Shown: piece after piece, positions 9,418 to 18,485 of the stretch | How the letters are laid out: every line of letters starts with the position of its first letter | Numbering within the stretch: position 1 is the first letter of the stretch | DNA from: Bacillota bacterium | Lineage (GTDB): Bacteria; Bacillota; Negativicutes; Sporomusales; CTSoil-080 | Assembly: GCA_017889635.1 (NCBI GenBank) | Contig: JAGGAC010000018.1 | Location: 1-64,000 of the forward strand | Length of the DNA: 64,000 nt | Reading direction: 5' to 3' | Program-made: the position numbers and the translations under genes | The notes under the pieces: generated by a model | What the model was told of the DNA's origin: nothing | The model's input: the letters and a program-made list of their open reading frames with translations, nothing else | Database searches by the model: none

Positions 9418-10155
9418 TCATTGATCTATATTTTTATAGGCCCTTATTACTTGCTTTATATCACCTGCCATTCTAACTTTATGGTTGTCTATCCAAATAA
9501 CCCTGTCGCATAGCTTTTCAATATCCGCCACATTATGCGAAACAAGCAAAATTGTTACCCCATTCTTTTTAAAATTCAGCATAGTTGACATGCACTTCTT
9601 TTGAAACACTTGATCTCCAACAGCCAGCACTTCATCAACTATTAACAGCTCTGGATCCAGCTGGGTCGCAATTGAAAAACCTAGTCTGGCCAACATACCG
9701 CTTGAATATATTCGTATAGGCTCATCAATAAACTCCTCCAGTTCTGAATACTCAATAATCTCATTTATTCGATCATTAACTTTACTTTTGGGTATTCCCA
9801 TTAACACCCCGTTAAGAACAATATTTTCACGGCCTGTCAACTCCGGATGAAACCCTCCGCCAAGTTCAAGCAGCGGAGATACTCTGGCCTTAACCTCAAC
9901 TAGACCGCTAGTAGGCTTTTCCACTCCTGCGATAAGGCTTAAAAGTGTACTCTTCCCTGAGCCGTTTTTGCCAATAATACCGACCGCTTCCCCTTGCCGA
10001 GCTGAAAAGCTCACATTATCTAACGCATTAAACGTCTTAGTATGATTTTTCCCCTGTAATAAACCCACTACATAATTTTTTATTCCAGCTGCCGCCAGCT
10101 GATTAATCTGATATTGTTTAACAACATTGGTAACCTCTACAACAACTTGTTTCAT
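9418..10155 (-). CDS. wzt: Polysaccharide ABC exporter, ATPase subunit (Wzt/TagH type)
   Basis: 245 residues. Walker A is GKNGSGKST, the ABC signature is YSSGMLARLGF, Walker B is LLIVDEVLAVGD, and the H-loop is LLVSHN. The order and spacing are those of the Wzt/KpsT/TagH group. It lacks the C-terminal carbohydrate-binding domain of long Wzt proteins, as in exporters of unmodified glycans such as galactan. ATG at 10155 overlaps the wzm stop by 4 bp and has GGAG 5 nt upstream; the longer reading frame to 10287 is not needed. Confidence 0.92.
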   Translation of the reverse strand: MKQVVVEVTNVVKQYQINQLAAAGIKNYVVGLLQGKNHTKTFNALDNVSFSARQGEAVGIIGKNGSGKSTLLSLIAGVEKPTSGLVEVKARVSPLLELGGGFHPELTGRENIVLNGVLMGIPKSKVNDRINEIIEYSELEEFIDEPIRIYSSGMLARLGFSIATQLDPELLIVDEVLAVGDQVFQKKCMSTMLNFKKNGVTILLVSHNVADIEKLCDRVIWIDNHKVRMAGDIKQVIRAYKNIDQ

Positions 10156-10913
10156 AAACGCTCCGCAATTAAATGTATATACTTTTTGTAATGCATTATC
10201 GCCAAAAGCAAAAAAATTACCGCACTCCCCAAGCAATGGAGGAGAATGCTCAAGCTTACGTCCAGCCCTAAAAACAGGCTTCGCCAAAATTCAAATATCG
10301 GCAAGAAAGGATTTAGCGCCATAATTATTTTATATTCCTCAGGAATCATATTCGCCGTATAAACAATTGGCGTTGCATAAAAAACCACTTGTAACAGCAG
10401 TAATATTATTCGTTCAAGGTCGCGAAACAAAACATTAGTTATTGAAAACATCAGCGAAATAGCAAATACCAGAATAAAAGACTCTACTATAATTATCGGT
10501 AAAAATAACATGTTTGCCGTAAATTGAACCTTAAAAATAACCATCATAATAAACAACGCTGGCAACGAGGCAATAAGATGTATCATCTCGGTAACTACAA
10601 TACTCATCGGCAATAAATACCGGTTAAACGCTAATTTCTTCACCAGTGAACGATTATGTATGAAACTATTTAAGGAATTTAACAGCGATACCTGGAACCA
10701 TTGCCAAAGAAAGAGCCCTGCTGTCAAAAACAATGGATAATTATTTGTTTGAACACGGATTATAATTTTAAATGCAAAGTAAAATATTATACTTAACACA
10801 ACCGGATTCAAAATAGACCACAAAAAACCAATTAGTGAGTTTTTATATTTTACTTTTAGTTCTTTTTGAACTAAAACCAATAAAATATCAATGTTTTGTC
10901 TCAAATTATACAT
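10152..10913 (-). CDS. wzm: Polysaccharide ABC exporter, permease subunit (Wzm)
   Basis: 253 residues of the ABC-2 permease family with six predicted membrane helices. The N-terminal amphipathic part KELKVKYKNSLIGFLWSIL is the classic polysaccharide-exporter signature, and the central FRDLERI cytoplasmic loop and PIVY segment also fit. It forms the inner-membrane channel with Wzt and moves lipid-linked glycan to the periplasm. Four-base overlap with wzt implies translational coupling. Confidence 0.92.
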   Translation of the reverse strand: MYNLRQNIDILLVLVQKELKVKYKNSLIGFLWSILNPVVLSIIFYFAFKIIIRVQTNNYPLFLTAGLFLWQWFQVSLLNSLNSFIHNRSLVKKLAFNRYLLPMSIVVTEMIHLIASLPALFIMMVIFKVQFTANMLFLPIIIVESFILVFAISLMFSITNVLFRDLERIILLLLQVVFYATPIVYTANMIPEEYKIIMALNPFLPIFEFWRSLFLGLDVSLSILLHCLGSAVIFLLLAIMHYKKYIHLIAERL

Positions 10914-10915
10914 TT

Positions 10916-11746
10916 CTATTTATTCACCCTATACAAGTCTATCGTCGCTTCGACAAAACCGTCAACATTGCCGCAGTCGTAACGCTTCCCCTTAAAACGG
11001 TAGCCTAATACCTTTCCTTTTGACGCTTGTGTCATCAAGGCATCAGTAATTTGAATTTCACCGTTTTTTGATGGTTCAGTTTTTTTAAGAATGTCAAAGA
11101 TATCTGGAGTTAAAATATATCGGCCAATAATCGCTAGATTTGATGGTGCTTCTTCAGGTTTCGGCTTTTCAATCATTGATGTCACTTTAATAATTCCATC
11201 TTCGATTTCCGTTCCGGCTATTATGCCATACTGATCAGTATGGCTTGGCTCTATTTCCTCAATAGCCACAATCGAACACTGGTATTTATCATATAGTAAA
11301 ATCATTTGCTCCATAACATTTCTTCCTTCACAGCTACATAAGTCATCAGCCAATATAACCGCAAAAGCCTCATTGCCAACTAACGGTTTTCCTGTTAAAA
11401 TCGCATGCCCCAACCCCTTCATTTGCATTTGCCTGGTATAACTAAAGGTACATGAAGCTATAATTTTTCGAATACTGGCAAGGCTTTTCTCTTTTGAAGT
11501 TCCCCTTATCTGATCCTCCAGTTCATAGCAGATGTCAAAATGGTCTTCAATCGCCCGCTTTCCGCGCCCGGTTATTATGCACATGTTACTTATTCCAGCC
11601 TGCATGGCTTCCTCTACACCGTATTGGATCAGCGGCTTCGTCAGTACAGACATCATTTCTTTAGGCATTGCTTTTGTTGCCGGAAGAAATCTGGTTCCAT
11701 ATCCGGCGGCTGGAAATAGACATTTTCTAATACTTTTCTGTTCCAT
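10916..11746 (-). CDS. galU: UTP-glucose-1-phosphate uridylyltransferase
   Basis: 276 residues. Nucleotide-binding start AAGYGTRFLPATKAMPKEM, then KPLIQYGVEEA, LADDL, and MIEKPKPEEAPSNLAIIGRY, all diagnostic of bacterial GalU. Makes UDP-glucose, from which an epimerase elsewhere would give UDP-galactose and then Glf gives UDP-Galf. ATG at 11746 directly abuts the glf stop (TGATG); a GTG one codon earlier is equally spaced from AGGAG. Confidence 0.95.
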   Translation of the reverse strand: MEQKSIRKCLFPAAGYGTRFLPATKAMPKEMMSVLTKPLIQYGVEEAMQAGISNMCIITGRGKRAIEDHFDICYELEDQIRGTSKEKSLASIRKIIASCTFSYTRQMQMKGLGHAILTGKPLVGNEAFAVILADDLCSCEGRNVMEQMILLYDKYQCSIVAIEEIEPSHTDQYGIIAGTEIEDGIIKVTSMIEKPKPEEAPSNLAIIGRYILTPDIFDILKKTEPSKNGEIQITDALMTQASKGKVLGYRFKGKRYDCGNVDGFVEATIDLYRVNK

Positions 11747-12888
11747 CACGCCGCTGCTCCTTTATATATTTTTAACGCCATTTCTACTATGTCATCCATG
11801 TCATAGTAGCGATATTCAGCCAGGCGTCCCAGTAATATTAGGTTAGCATAGCGTTTAGCATAATCGACATATTTGTTGTAACCGGCTTTATTCTCTTCAG
11901 TAAAGATAGGATAATATGGTGTATTCTCGCCCCTTCGATAAGGCTCTGGATATTCTTTAAGAATGGTTGTTCTATCCGATTTTGTAAAATGAATTTGTTT
12001 AAACTCAGTAATACGGGTAAATTCGTAATTATTAGGATAATTAATCGTTGCCGCTTCTTGGTAATTATTGCGCTCAATTGTTTCAACCCGCATATCAACA
12101 CTGCGGTAAGGCAGCTCACCGAACTGACAGCCAAAAAGCTCATCAATCATACCCGTAAATACTACCTTACCGTTAAATTCCTTGTCCAAAAAAAGGATTT
12201 TATCACCGTCAAACCTCATGACCTCTTGAAACTCAGTGTTTAGCATCAATTTAATATTGGGGTGATTCAGTAGCTGTTGAAACATTTTCGTATATCCATG
12301 CTTAGGTACGCCCTGATAACGCTCATTGAAGTAACGATTATCCCGTCCCACAAATATCGGCACTCTTGCAGTAACGGCACTGTCCATTTCTTCCGGCTTC
12401 ATTCCCCACTGTTTAGCTGTATAGTGAAGAAAAATTTTTTCATAAACAAAATCTGCTAAATACTGCAAGTCAGTATCAGTAGATTTTTTTAATTCTAAAA
12501 TAGGAACTTTTGTATTATACTCGTAAGCTGTCAAAAGCTTTTCTTCAATCCGCATAGCTAAAGCAACCGGAAAAACTTCATATATAGTATTTAAATTAAA
12601 CGGAATAGGCACTTTTTTACCATCAATATAAGCTAAAACTTCATGATGATATACTTCCCATTCCGTATAACATGAGAGATATTTCCAAACTTCTTGATTA
12701 TCTGTATGAAATAGATGCGGTCCGTATTTATGCACAATAATCCCGTTATCGTCTCTATAATCATAACAGTTGCCGCCAGTGTGATTGCGTTTCTCAATAA
12801 TAAGCACCTTCTGATTCAATTGAGTAGCAAGCCTCTCGGCTATTACAGCTCCGGCAAAACCTGCACCAATGATAATTGTTTCAAACAT
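11746..12888 (-). CDS. glf: UDP-galactopyranose mutase
   Basis: 380 residues. N-terminal FAD-binding GAGFAGAVIAERLA, then EKRNHTGGNCYDY, KYGPHLFHTDN (the mobile histidine loop) and the conserved IPFNLNTIYE; C-terminal LLGRLAEYRYYDMDD is the family's closing FAD motif. It converts UDP-galactopyranose to UDP-galactofuranose. First gene of the Galf operon; the two GlfT-like enzymes downstream are its obvious users. Confidence 0.96.
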   Translation of the reverse strand: MFETIIIGAGFAGAVIAERLATQLNQKVLIIEKRNHTGGNCYDYRDDNGIIVHKYGPHLFHTDNQEVWKYLSCYTEWEVYHHEVLAYIDGKKVPIPFNLNTIYEVFPVALAMRIEEKLLTAYEYNTKVPILELKKSTDTDLQYLADFVYEKIFLHYTAKQWGMKPEEMDSAVTARVPIFVGRDNRYFNERYQGVPKHGYTKMFQQLLNHPNIKLMLNTEFQEVMRFDGDKILFLDKEFNGKVVFTGMIDELFGCQFGELPYRSVDMRVETIERNNYQEAATINYPNNYEFTRITEFKQIHFTKSDRTTILKEYPEPYRRGENTPYYPIFTEENKAGYNKYVDYAKRYANLILLGRLAEYRYYDMDDIVEMALKIYKGAAA

Positions 12889-13089
12889 ATATCACTGCCT
12901 CCTGTTTCATACTTTTGCTTAGTGTTCAATTCTGAATCACAACGGCACCTTAAAGTGCTGTTTGGGTATGACTTTTTAAGGGCAATAACTTAAGTACGAA
13001 TTCCTCTTGTATACACCACTTATTTAGCAAGCCTTCTGGTGTATGACAAAACTTATGCACCCAGCCCTGTAGTAATCGCTTAAAACTGT

Positions 13090-13177
13090 GTTTACAAAAT
13101 AAGCCCTTTCATAATATTTGCAAATTGCTTCACTAGTTCATTATAATATTCTTTCTTTTGATAATTATTTTGTAAAC
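13090..13177. repeat. 13-bp perfect inverted repeat, arms 62 nt apart
   Basis: GTTTACAAAATAA (13090-13102) and TTATTTTGTAAAC (13165-13177). It could be a pair of regulator half-sites on each side of the glf promoter or the ends of a tiny mobile relic; no flanking duplication is obvious. Confidence 0.5.
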
Positions 13178-13262
13178 TATCATTAACAAATAAACGACAA
13201 AACTTAAAGCATGTTCTTCGCCGCTATATTATAGCTACCAATAAAAGTTCCCGGTAATAGTT

Positions 13263-13305
13263 AAAGACCTCCCCTTCAGCATATCCGCCTGATGGGAAGG
13301 TCTTT
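13263..13305 (-). terminator. Terminator-like hairpin after the ydcF-like gene
   Basis: AAAGACCT at 13263-13270 pairs with AGGTCTTT at 13298-13305, with more pairing inside. The T-tract on the minus side is short (TTTAACTATT), so strength is moderate. Confidence 0.55.
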
Positions 13306-13323
13306 GGTAATTTATTTATAACG

Positions 13324-14076
13324 CTAAATCATTTTAGTTGCGATTATCCCCAGATATTCGTGTAAAGCAATATAAGAAACTCTAAATGCCTCTGCTGATG
13401 GTACAATTTTATTGACATACAGACGGCTTTGAGGTCCGGTAAAATAATCAGCCGGATAAGGCTGAACCGCCTGACCACACTTTTCAAAGTTGAGCACCGA
13501 CCTAGGCATATGAAATGCTGAAGTCACTAAAATAGGCTGCTTATAATTATTTTCCGCAATAATTTTTTGGACATTTACTGCATTTTCCGCAGTATTTAGG
13601 CTCTTATCTTCGGTAATTATCCGATCTTCTGCAATACCCAGTTCCATCAAAATCCGCTTGCCAATAATTGCTTCCTGGCCAGTATCCTTATATACCTGGC
13701 CGCCAGATAAAATAACCGGCACCCCCAACTTTTTTTCTAGCCGGGCCACCGTCATCATTCGGTTGGCCGCTGACCCTGTAAGATTACCATAGCCACCAAT
13801 ATCCGGACTGCCAAACACCGCGCCGCCGCCAAGCATAACAATAACATCTCCCGCCGGCTCTATCGGCGGTTGATACTGATACTCGAGCGGCCTAATCAAA
13901 CCATCAGCTACATACGGACTCGACATCACCAACATTACCACAATACAACCGCTCAGCAAGCTACGCCCCCATACTCGCTGCCGCCACATACTTACATTAA
14001 TTACCGCTAACGCAATAATAATAATTCCTGGCGGCAATAGGAAACTAACCAAACATTTATAAAAATATATAAACAA
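13324..14076 (-). CDS. YdcF/SanA-like (DUF218) membrane protein
   Basis: 250 residues. Two membrane helices at about 7-27 and 38-56 precede a DUF218 domain with DVIVMLGGGAV, LSGGQ, and TSAFHMPRS motifs. DUF218 proteins (SanA, ElyC, YdcF) act in envelope integrity and lipid-carrier or peptidoglycan turnover; the exact reaction is not established. TTG start at 14076 behind GAGGTAAGG. It lies between the two polysaccharide operons, which fits an envelope role. Confidence 0.82.
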   Translation of the reverse strand: MFIYFYKCLVSFLLPPGIIIIALAVINVSMWRQRVWGRSLLSGCIVVMLVMSSPYVADGLIRPLEYQYQPPIEPAGDVIVMLGGGAVFGSPDIGGYGNLTGSAANRMMTVARLEKKLGVPVILSGGQVYKDTGQEAIIGKRILMELGIAEDRIITEDKSLNTAENAVNVQKIIAENNYKQPILVTSAFHMPRSVLNFEKCGQAVQPYPADYFTGPQSRLYVNKIVPSAEAFRVSYIALHEYLGIIATKMI

Positions 14077-14265
14077 CAGCCTTACCTCGCTAGTATCAGT
14101 TTACATTTTAATGAAATAACACCTAACTCGTACTTCTTATACTTCGGAAATTTGTCCAGACATTCCTGCAACCCCAAAATATGCTTCACTAAATCAAGCT
14201 TCGTTAGATTGCTACTGGTAATATCAATAATATGAAATTCTAAAATTTTGTTTTCAAATAATAAT

Positions 14266-14293
14266 GCCAGCAAACCTTTTGGGGAATGCTGGC
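14266..14293 (-). terminator. Hairpin after the 14341-14589 gene
   Basis: GCCAGCA at 14266-14272 pairs with TGCTGGC at 14287-14293; on the minus strand it is followed by ATTATTATTTG. Probably a weak terminator for the small genes upstream. Confidence 0.55.
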
Positions 14294-14340
14294 CTACAAT
14301 ATACAACTATAAACTAGAACATACATCAAGTCTAGACACT

Positions 14341-14589
14341 CTAAATCGCTTGTGCCTGGTTGCTATCGTTAAGTTTTTTCTTAATATCTCTTTTCTTTTT
14401 GCCCTCTTTATACTTCGCTTTAGCTGATTCTTGACTCTTTTTGTAATTTTTAATCGTCTCAACGGCAGCAAAATAATCAGAAATAACCTGTCTCGATACT
14501 TCACCAATATTATCGCCAGTTGCCTTTGATACCGCAAGAACAGCCAACTTTTCCATAGTCGACATATTTTTCAACTTTTTCCCCACCAA
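14341..14589 (-). CDS. Small hypothetical protein with a basic, charged tail
   Basis: 82 residues, not recognised. An N-terminal helical part (STMEKLAVLAVSKATGDN) is followed by a strongly charged Lys-rich helix (from KNYKKSQES to about residue 78). TTG at 14589 lies 6 nt after GGAG; the ATG at 14604 has no ribosome-binding site. Its closest neighbour is another small unknown gene, so both may trail the exopolysaccharide operon. Confidence 0.45.
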   Translation of the reverse strand: MVGKKLKNMSTMEKLAVLAVSKATGDNIGEVSRQVISDYFAAVETIKNYKKSQESAKAKYKEGKKKRDIKKKLNDSNQAQAI

Positions 14590-14628
14590 AACACGCTCCT
14601 TCATATATTTAGGTCAAATCGCTTATCC

Positions 14629-14838
14629 TTAAACCTGGCTAGCTTCATTATTCAAGAACGACATTAACTGTTCGCGAGTACAGAGAGTGTTTACTACCTT
14701 ATTAATAACTCTGCCTGCTATCCTAGAATCAATAGTAATATCGATAAGATATCTAGCAAAACAACTGCTAAACATAAGGCGGGTTTTATTACCGCGCGAT
14801 TCATTTAAAACCAATTGCCAATTTCCCTCAATATCCAT
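14629..14838 (-). CDS. Small hypothetical protein
   Basis: 69 residues, not recognised, no signal peptide or membrane segment. AAGGAG lies 7-8 nt before the ATG, which supports real translation. It starts 87 nt after the last glycosyltransferase of the exopolysaccharide operon, on the same strand. Confidence 0.45.
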   Translation of the reverse strand: MDIEGNWQLVLNESRGNKTRLMFSSCFARYLIDITIDSRIAGRVINKVVNTLCTREQLMSFLNNEASQV

Positions 14839-14924
14839 ATAGATTCTCCTTAAATTAAGTCTTAGGTATATGTTAACATACTTTTAATTTTTTAATATAT
14901 TTTCCAATTAAAATTAACATTATC

Positions 14925-15731
14925 TTAACAATTAATATTTTTTATTTTCTTCCATAACAGGTTAGGTACTAACTTACTAGTATCTTTCAGCCCCTTAAAA
15001 GAATAGTACAAAAAACAGTCCATTGATTTCAAAAACGATAACCCTTCAATATTTCGGTAAATATACCATGTCCAAACAGCGCTCTTTTTTTTATTGCTTG
15101 ATAACGACGTATTTAATAACCGGTACCTGGCCAGATCTTCATTCAGCCCATAGGCTTTAACCCCTTGTTTTAATATTGACAACCACATTATATAATCTTC
15201 ATGTTTTTCCTTCCTCATATAAAAAAAAGACACCTTCTGCCGGTCAATTACTACAGTTAAACAGCCGATCACATTTCCATGTAACAACTTTGTATAATCA
15301 ACAATATCCGGTACTTTAATTAGCCCGCCGCAATTATTAACACAGCCACTAAATTGCCGATATGCAGTAAACGAAAAACCGATATTTTTTTTCGACATGA
15401 AAGCAATTTGGTATCCCAATTTCTCTTTATGCCAGACATCATCACTATCCAAAAACGCGATAAATCGGCCAAATGCATTTTGTATTCCCACATTTCGGGC
15501 ATTAGCAACCCCTTGGTTGACTTCTAATTTAATTAGTCTTATCTTACTATTTTTATTCTGATACTGCCGAACGACTTCCACAGTGTTATCTGTTGAACAA
15601 TCATCGATGATAATCATTTCCCACTGTAAATAGGTTTGACTTATAACAGATTCCATTGCTTCTATGATATAGGCCGCACTATTATAAGCCGGCGTAATAA
15701 CCGAAACTAAAGTATTATTATAGTTTACCAT
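14925..15731 (-). CDS. GT2 glycosyltransferase (exopolysaccharide)
   Basis: 268 residues, GT-A fold: VSVITPAYNSAAYI at the start, IIDDCSTDNT, NQGVANARNVGI and FLDSDDVWH (DXD metal site), as in WaaE/EpsE-type family 2 enzymes. ATG at 15731 follows GAGGTG; the ATG at 15746 lacks a ribosome-binding site. Distal gene of the exopolysaccharide operon. Sugar specificity unknown. Confidence 0.88.
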   Translation of the reverse strand: MVNYNNTLVSVITPAYNSAAYIIEAMESVISQTYLQWEMIIIDDCSTDNTVEVVRQYQNKNSKIRLIKLEVNQGVANARNVGIQNAFGRFIAFLDSDDVWHKEKLGYQIAFMSKKNIGFSFTAYRQFSGCVNNCGGLIKVPDIVDYTKLLHGNVIGCLTVVIDRQKVSFFYMRKEKHEDYIMWLSILKQGVKAYGLNEDLARYRLLNTSLSSNKKKSAVWTWYIYRNIEGLSFLKSMDCFLYYSFKGLKDTSKLVPNLLWKKIKNINC

Positions 15732-15756
15732 ATGCACCTCTACCATCTGCTTTAAA

Positions 15757-16851
15757 TTATTTAGTAAGCCTTTCGAACAAATCTACCCATTTATTATCGA
15801 TGACGCTTTGATTAAAGCATTGCCAAATATCAGCCTTTGCCCTCATACCCATGCTTTTACGCAACGCTTCATTTTCTATCAACCTAATTAGCCCAGCAGC
15901 TAATAGGTCAATATTTTCAGGTGGAACTAATAACCCTGATTGTCCGTCCTTGATAATATCCTTAGGACCGGTAGGGCAATCAAAACTGATAACTGCCAAC
16001 CCTTGGCTCATAGCCTCTATAAGTACCATTGGCAACCCCTCATATCTCGAAGATAATACAAAAACCGATGCTTTTAGATACATATCTAAAATATTATTTG
16101 TGACCGGTAATAACGTTACAGTATCTTGCAAATTTTTATCCAATCTCATTTCCCTTATTTCTGCCGAATTATCATCAGTTTCGCTTGGCCCTCCAATAAT
16201 AAGCAACTTCCACCCAATTGCTTGTGCCTGAATCTTTTCCCATGCCGTCAGCAAAAGGTCAAACCCCTTTTGGTGTGCCATTCTCCCCACCGCCAAAATG
16301 ACCTTGGCTGAATAATTACAGTAAGTTTTCGCATTGGGCAAGTTTGTAAAATTCGGAATACATACCGCATAACAATTAATTTTCTCGAATTTATTCCTAT
16401 CAGTTTCTGTTAGAGTTACAACCGCATCTGCCAGCGGATAAATTAGCCGCCTCAATATATGTAGTGATATTTTCGTATAGGCATAGCCAATGTGTTCACA
16501 AGCGATCGTTTTGCACGGAAAAATTTTCCCCGCTAAAATGGCGCATATAGCCATGCTTGTCCACACACCAAGCAAAATATCCGGTTTCTCTTTTAAAAGG
16601 TATTTTACAACCGCAACCGTTATAAAAAACAGCCATTTTATAATTCCTCCAGGGGTTCTTATGGCATCACCAATCGCTAAACTTCTTATAGATACTGACT
16701 CCGCCAAGGGATAAAAGGACTCTATATTATTCACCACGGTAAGTATCATTACCTCATTATCCTTTTCCGCCCACCTATTTGCTAAATTAGCGGTCACCCG
16801 CTCTGTTCCGCCGCTCTTCTGCATTGAATAAATTAGCATAGTAATTTTCAT
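15757..16851 (-). CDS. GT4 glycosyltransferase (exopolysaccharide)
   Basis: 364 residues, GT-B fold. N-terminal SGGTERVTANLANRW, then in the C-terminal half VGRMAHQKGFDLLL and SSRYEGLPMVLIEAMSQG, the donor-binding EX7E-type motif of family 4. Similar to AmsD-like enzymes that transfer from UDP-sugars, usually galactose. ATG at 16851 follows GAGAGG. Confidence 0.9.
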   Translation of the reverse strand: MKITMLIYSMQKSGGTERVTANLANRWAEKDNEVMILTVVNNIESFYPLAESVSIRSLAIGDAIRTPGGIIKWLFFITVAVVKYLLKEKPDILLGVWTSMAICAILAGKIFPCKTIACEHIGYAYTKISLHILRRLIYPLADAVVTLTETDRNKFEKINCYAVCIPNFTNLPNAKTYCNYSAKVILAVGRMAHQKGFDLLLTAWEKIQAQAIGWKLLIIGGPSETDDNSAEIREMRLDKNLQDTVTLLPVTNNILDMYLKASVFVLSSRYEGLPMVLIEAMSQGLAVISFDCPTGPKDIIKDGQSGLLVPPENIDLLAAGLIRLIENEALRKSMGMRAKADIWQCFNQSVIDNKWVDLFERLTK

Positions 16852-16889
16852 CAAACTTACCTCTCGCCGCTACAAAGTTCAAGTTTATT

Positions 16890-18074
16890 TTACTGAAAAA
16901 TTGCTTTATACACTCTCTTTGCGGCTTTATCATCAATATATAAATTAACCAAGTTATTAATTAACCGCCTCTCACTGTGATAATACGAAGGATCATTTAA
17001 CAACTTACTTGCTTCAGTTATAAATTCATCAATATTAGTAACTTTAGGCCCCGGACGCCAAAACTCAGGACAATCCAAAATAAATCCTCGTGTTTCAGCA
17101 TATTCATTTTCGTCATCACTTATAAATAAGATCGGTTTATCTAGCAATAAATAGTCAAAATAAGCAGAAGAATAATCTGTCACCAACATATCAGCTACAT
17201 TAAGGATTTCATTAAGTGTTACTAATTCCTTAGCCAAAAGTTCCGACTCTATTTTAACAATATTCCGATTATTCTTCGTATTGATAATTGTTTGTTCCAA
17301 TGGATGAAGCTTTGTCATAAGTAAATAATTATTTTTATATAAATACTTCTTGAGTTGCTCTTGGTTGCCATCAGAAAACAGCATCTCATTCAGGCTTCCA
17401 TCTTGTCGCACGCTACCTTTACGGAAGGTAGGCAAATATATAATTGTTTTCTGATACTGCTTTGTGTCTATTCCTAATACTTTTTTTATACTATTGGCTC
17501 CATTACTTTTAAATAAGTAATCATTCCTTGGCTGCCCGACTATCAAAACTTTACGCGGATCAGCATAAAAACAACCAATTAGAGCCAATTTCATTAGCTT
17601 AGATGTTGCAATATAGAAGGTGCTTATATTACTTGCTCTTTTTGCTTGCCGATATTCTTCATGCTCCACACTAGAAATATTTTCTAAGAAACCCATAGTT
17701 TTTAGCGGCATACCATGCCACAAATTAATATATCTCTGGCTAACAGCAATAATATCAGCAAATTGATTATGGGTAGTAATAATATACTTTGCCCGAAACA
17801 AATAATAAAACCAGCTCCAACTCGGATATCTAACAGCATTAATATTTTTTGCTTTTAATACCTTATAAACATCATAGTTAGTAACTATCCACAATAATTT
17901 TGCATTATTACTTTCCTCCTGCACCATATATTCATATAATGCTTTAGCGTTGTCTGAGTAGTCCGGCTTACTACAAAACAAGCATACCTTATCATCCTTA
18001 GGCCATACATTATTAATCATTTTTAGTATCTGAGTTACAGTTAGTTTCCAAATAGCTCTTAACACAGGCTTCAC
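16890..18074 (-). CDS. CDP-glycerol glycerophosphotransferase (TagB/TagF-like)
   Basis: 394 residues. It has the family motifs INLWHGMPLKTMGF (catalytic His), YLPTFRKGS, MTKLHPLE (second His) and DMLVTDYSSAYFDYLLLDKP. Such enzymes add glycerol-phosphate from CDP-glycerol to a lipid-linked acceptor. No long membrane helix is present; the N-terminus is weakly hydrophobic. GTG at 18074 follows AGGTAACAGGA and is 5 nt from the cytidylyltransferase stop. In a diderm, the product is more likely a glycerol-phosphate-decorated exopolysaccharide than teichoic acid. Confidence 0.9.
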   Translation of the reverse strand: MKPVLRAIWKLTVTQILKMINNVWPKDDKVCLFCSKPDYSDNAKALYEYMVQEESNNAKLLWIVTNYDVYKVLKAKNINAVRYPSWSWFYYLFRAKYIITTHNQFADIIAVSQRYINLWHGMPLKTMGFLENISSVEHEEYRQAKRASNISTFYIATSKLMKLALIGCFYADPRKVLIVGQPRNDYLFKSNGANSIKKVLGIDTKQYQKTIIYLPTFRKGSVRQDGSLNEMLFSDGNQEQLKKYLYKNNYLLMTKLHPLEQTIINTKNNRNIVKIESELLAKELVTLNEILNVADMLVTDYSSAYFDYLLLDKPILFISDDENEYAETRGFILDCPEFWRPGPKVTNIDEFITEASKLLNDPSYYHSERRLINNLVNLYIDDKAAKRVYKAIFQ

Positions 18075-18079
18075 TCCTG

Positions 18080-18469
18080 TTACCTAACAAATATGTCCTG
18101 TTTTATTTTTGTAGTCGAAATTTCCTTGGTTCGCTCCAGGTAAACCACCTCGCAAGATGCCATTAAAAAATCAAATTTTCCCCCCCAATCATCTCCCATA
18201 ACAAAAATATCTACCTCCAACCTATGTATATCTTCCAGCTTCTGATCCCAAGTATCCTCAGGAATAACTAAGTCAACATATCGAATAGCTTCTAACAAAA
18301 GCTTTCTTTTACTATAACTAAAATACGCCTGTTTATGTTTTATCTGGTTAAACCTATCTGTTGACAAACCTACAATAAGATAATCCCCAAATGCCTTTGC
18401 GCGCCGTAACAAATTAATATGTCCATAATGTAATAAGTCATACGTTCCATAAGTAATAACTCGCTTCAT
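18080..18469 (-). CDS. tagD: Glycerol-3-phosphate cytidylyltransferase
   Basis: 129 residues, the full length of TagD. Nucleotidyl-transfer motifs GTYDLLHYGHINLL (HXGH), RYVD near 63, and the closing RTKEISTTKIK (RTXGISTT-type). It makes CDP-glycerol from CTP and glycerol-3-phosphate. Directly feeds the TagB/F-like enzyme encoded next. It also links this operon to the window's glycerol metabolism. Confidence 0.93.
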   Translation of the reverse strand: MKRVITYGTYDLLHYGHINLLRRAKAFGDYLIVGLSTDRFNQIKHKQAYFSYSKRKLLLEAIRYVDLVIPEDTWDQKLEDIHRLEVDIFVMGDDWGGKFDFLMASCEVVYLERTKEISTTKIKQDIFVR

Positions 18470-18485
18470 TAACCCATCCTCTTCA

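Larger units (their letters stand above)
12889..13323. other. Gene-free region upstream of glf, with two inverted repeats
   Basis: No gene was found in these 435 bases. It must hold the promoter of the glf operon. Visible structure: ATACACCA at 13011-13018 paired with TGGTGTAT at 13037-13044, and a 13-bp perfect inverted repeat (GTTTACAAAATAA at 13090-13102 and its complement at 13165-13177). A minus-strand TATAAT at 13145-13140 is a possible -10, without a clear -35. Confidence 0.5.

Noticed and set aside
14082-14306. 74-residue frame on the minus strand
   Set aside because: Its TTG start lies upstream of a terminator-like hairpin (14266-14293) that would fall inside the coding region, it has no ribosome-binding site and no recognisable protein.
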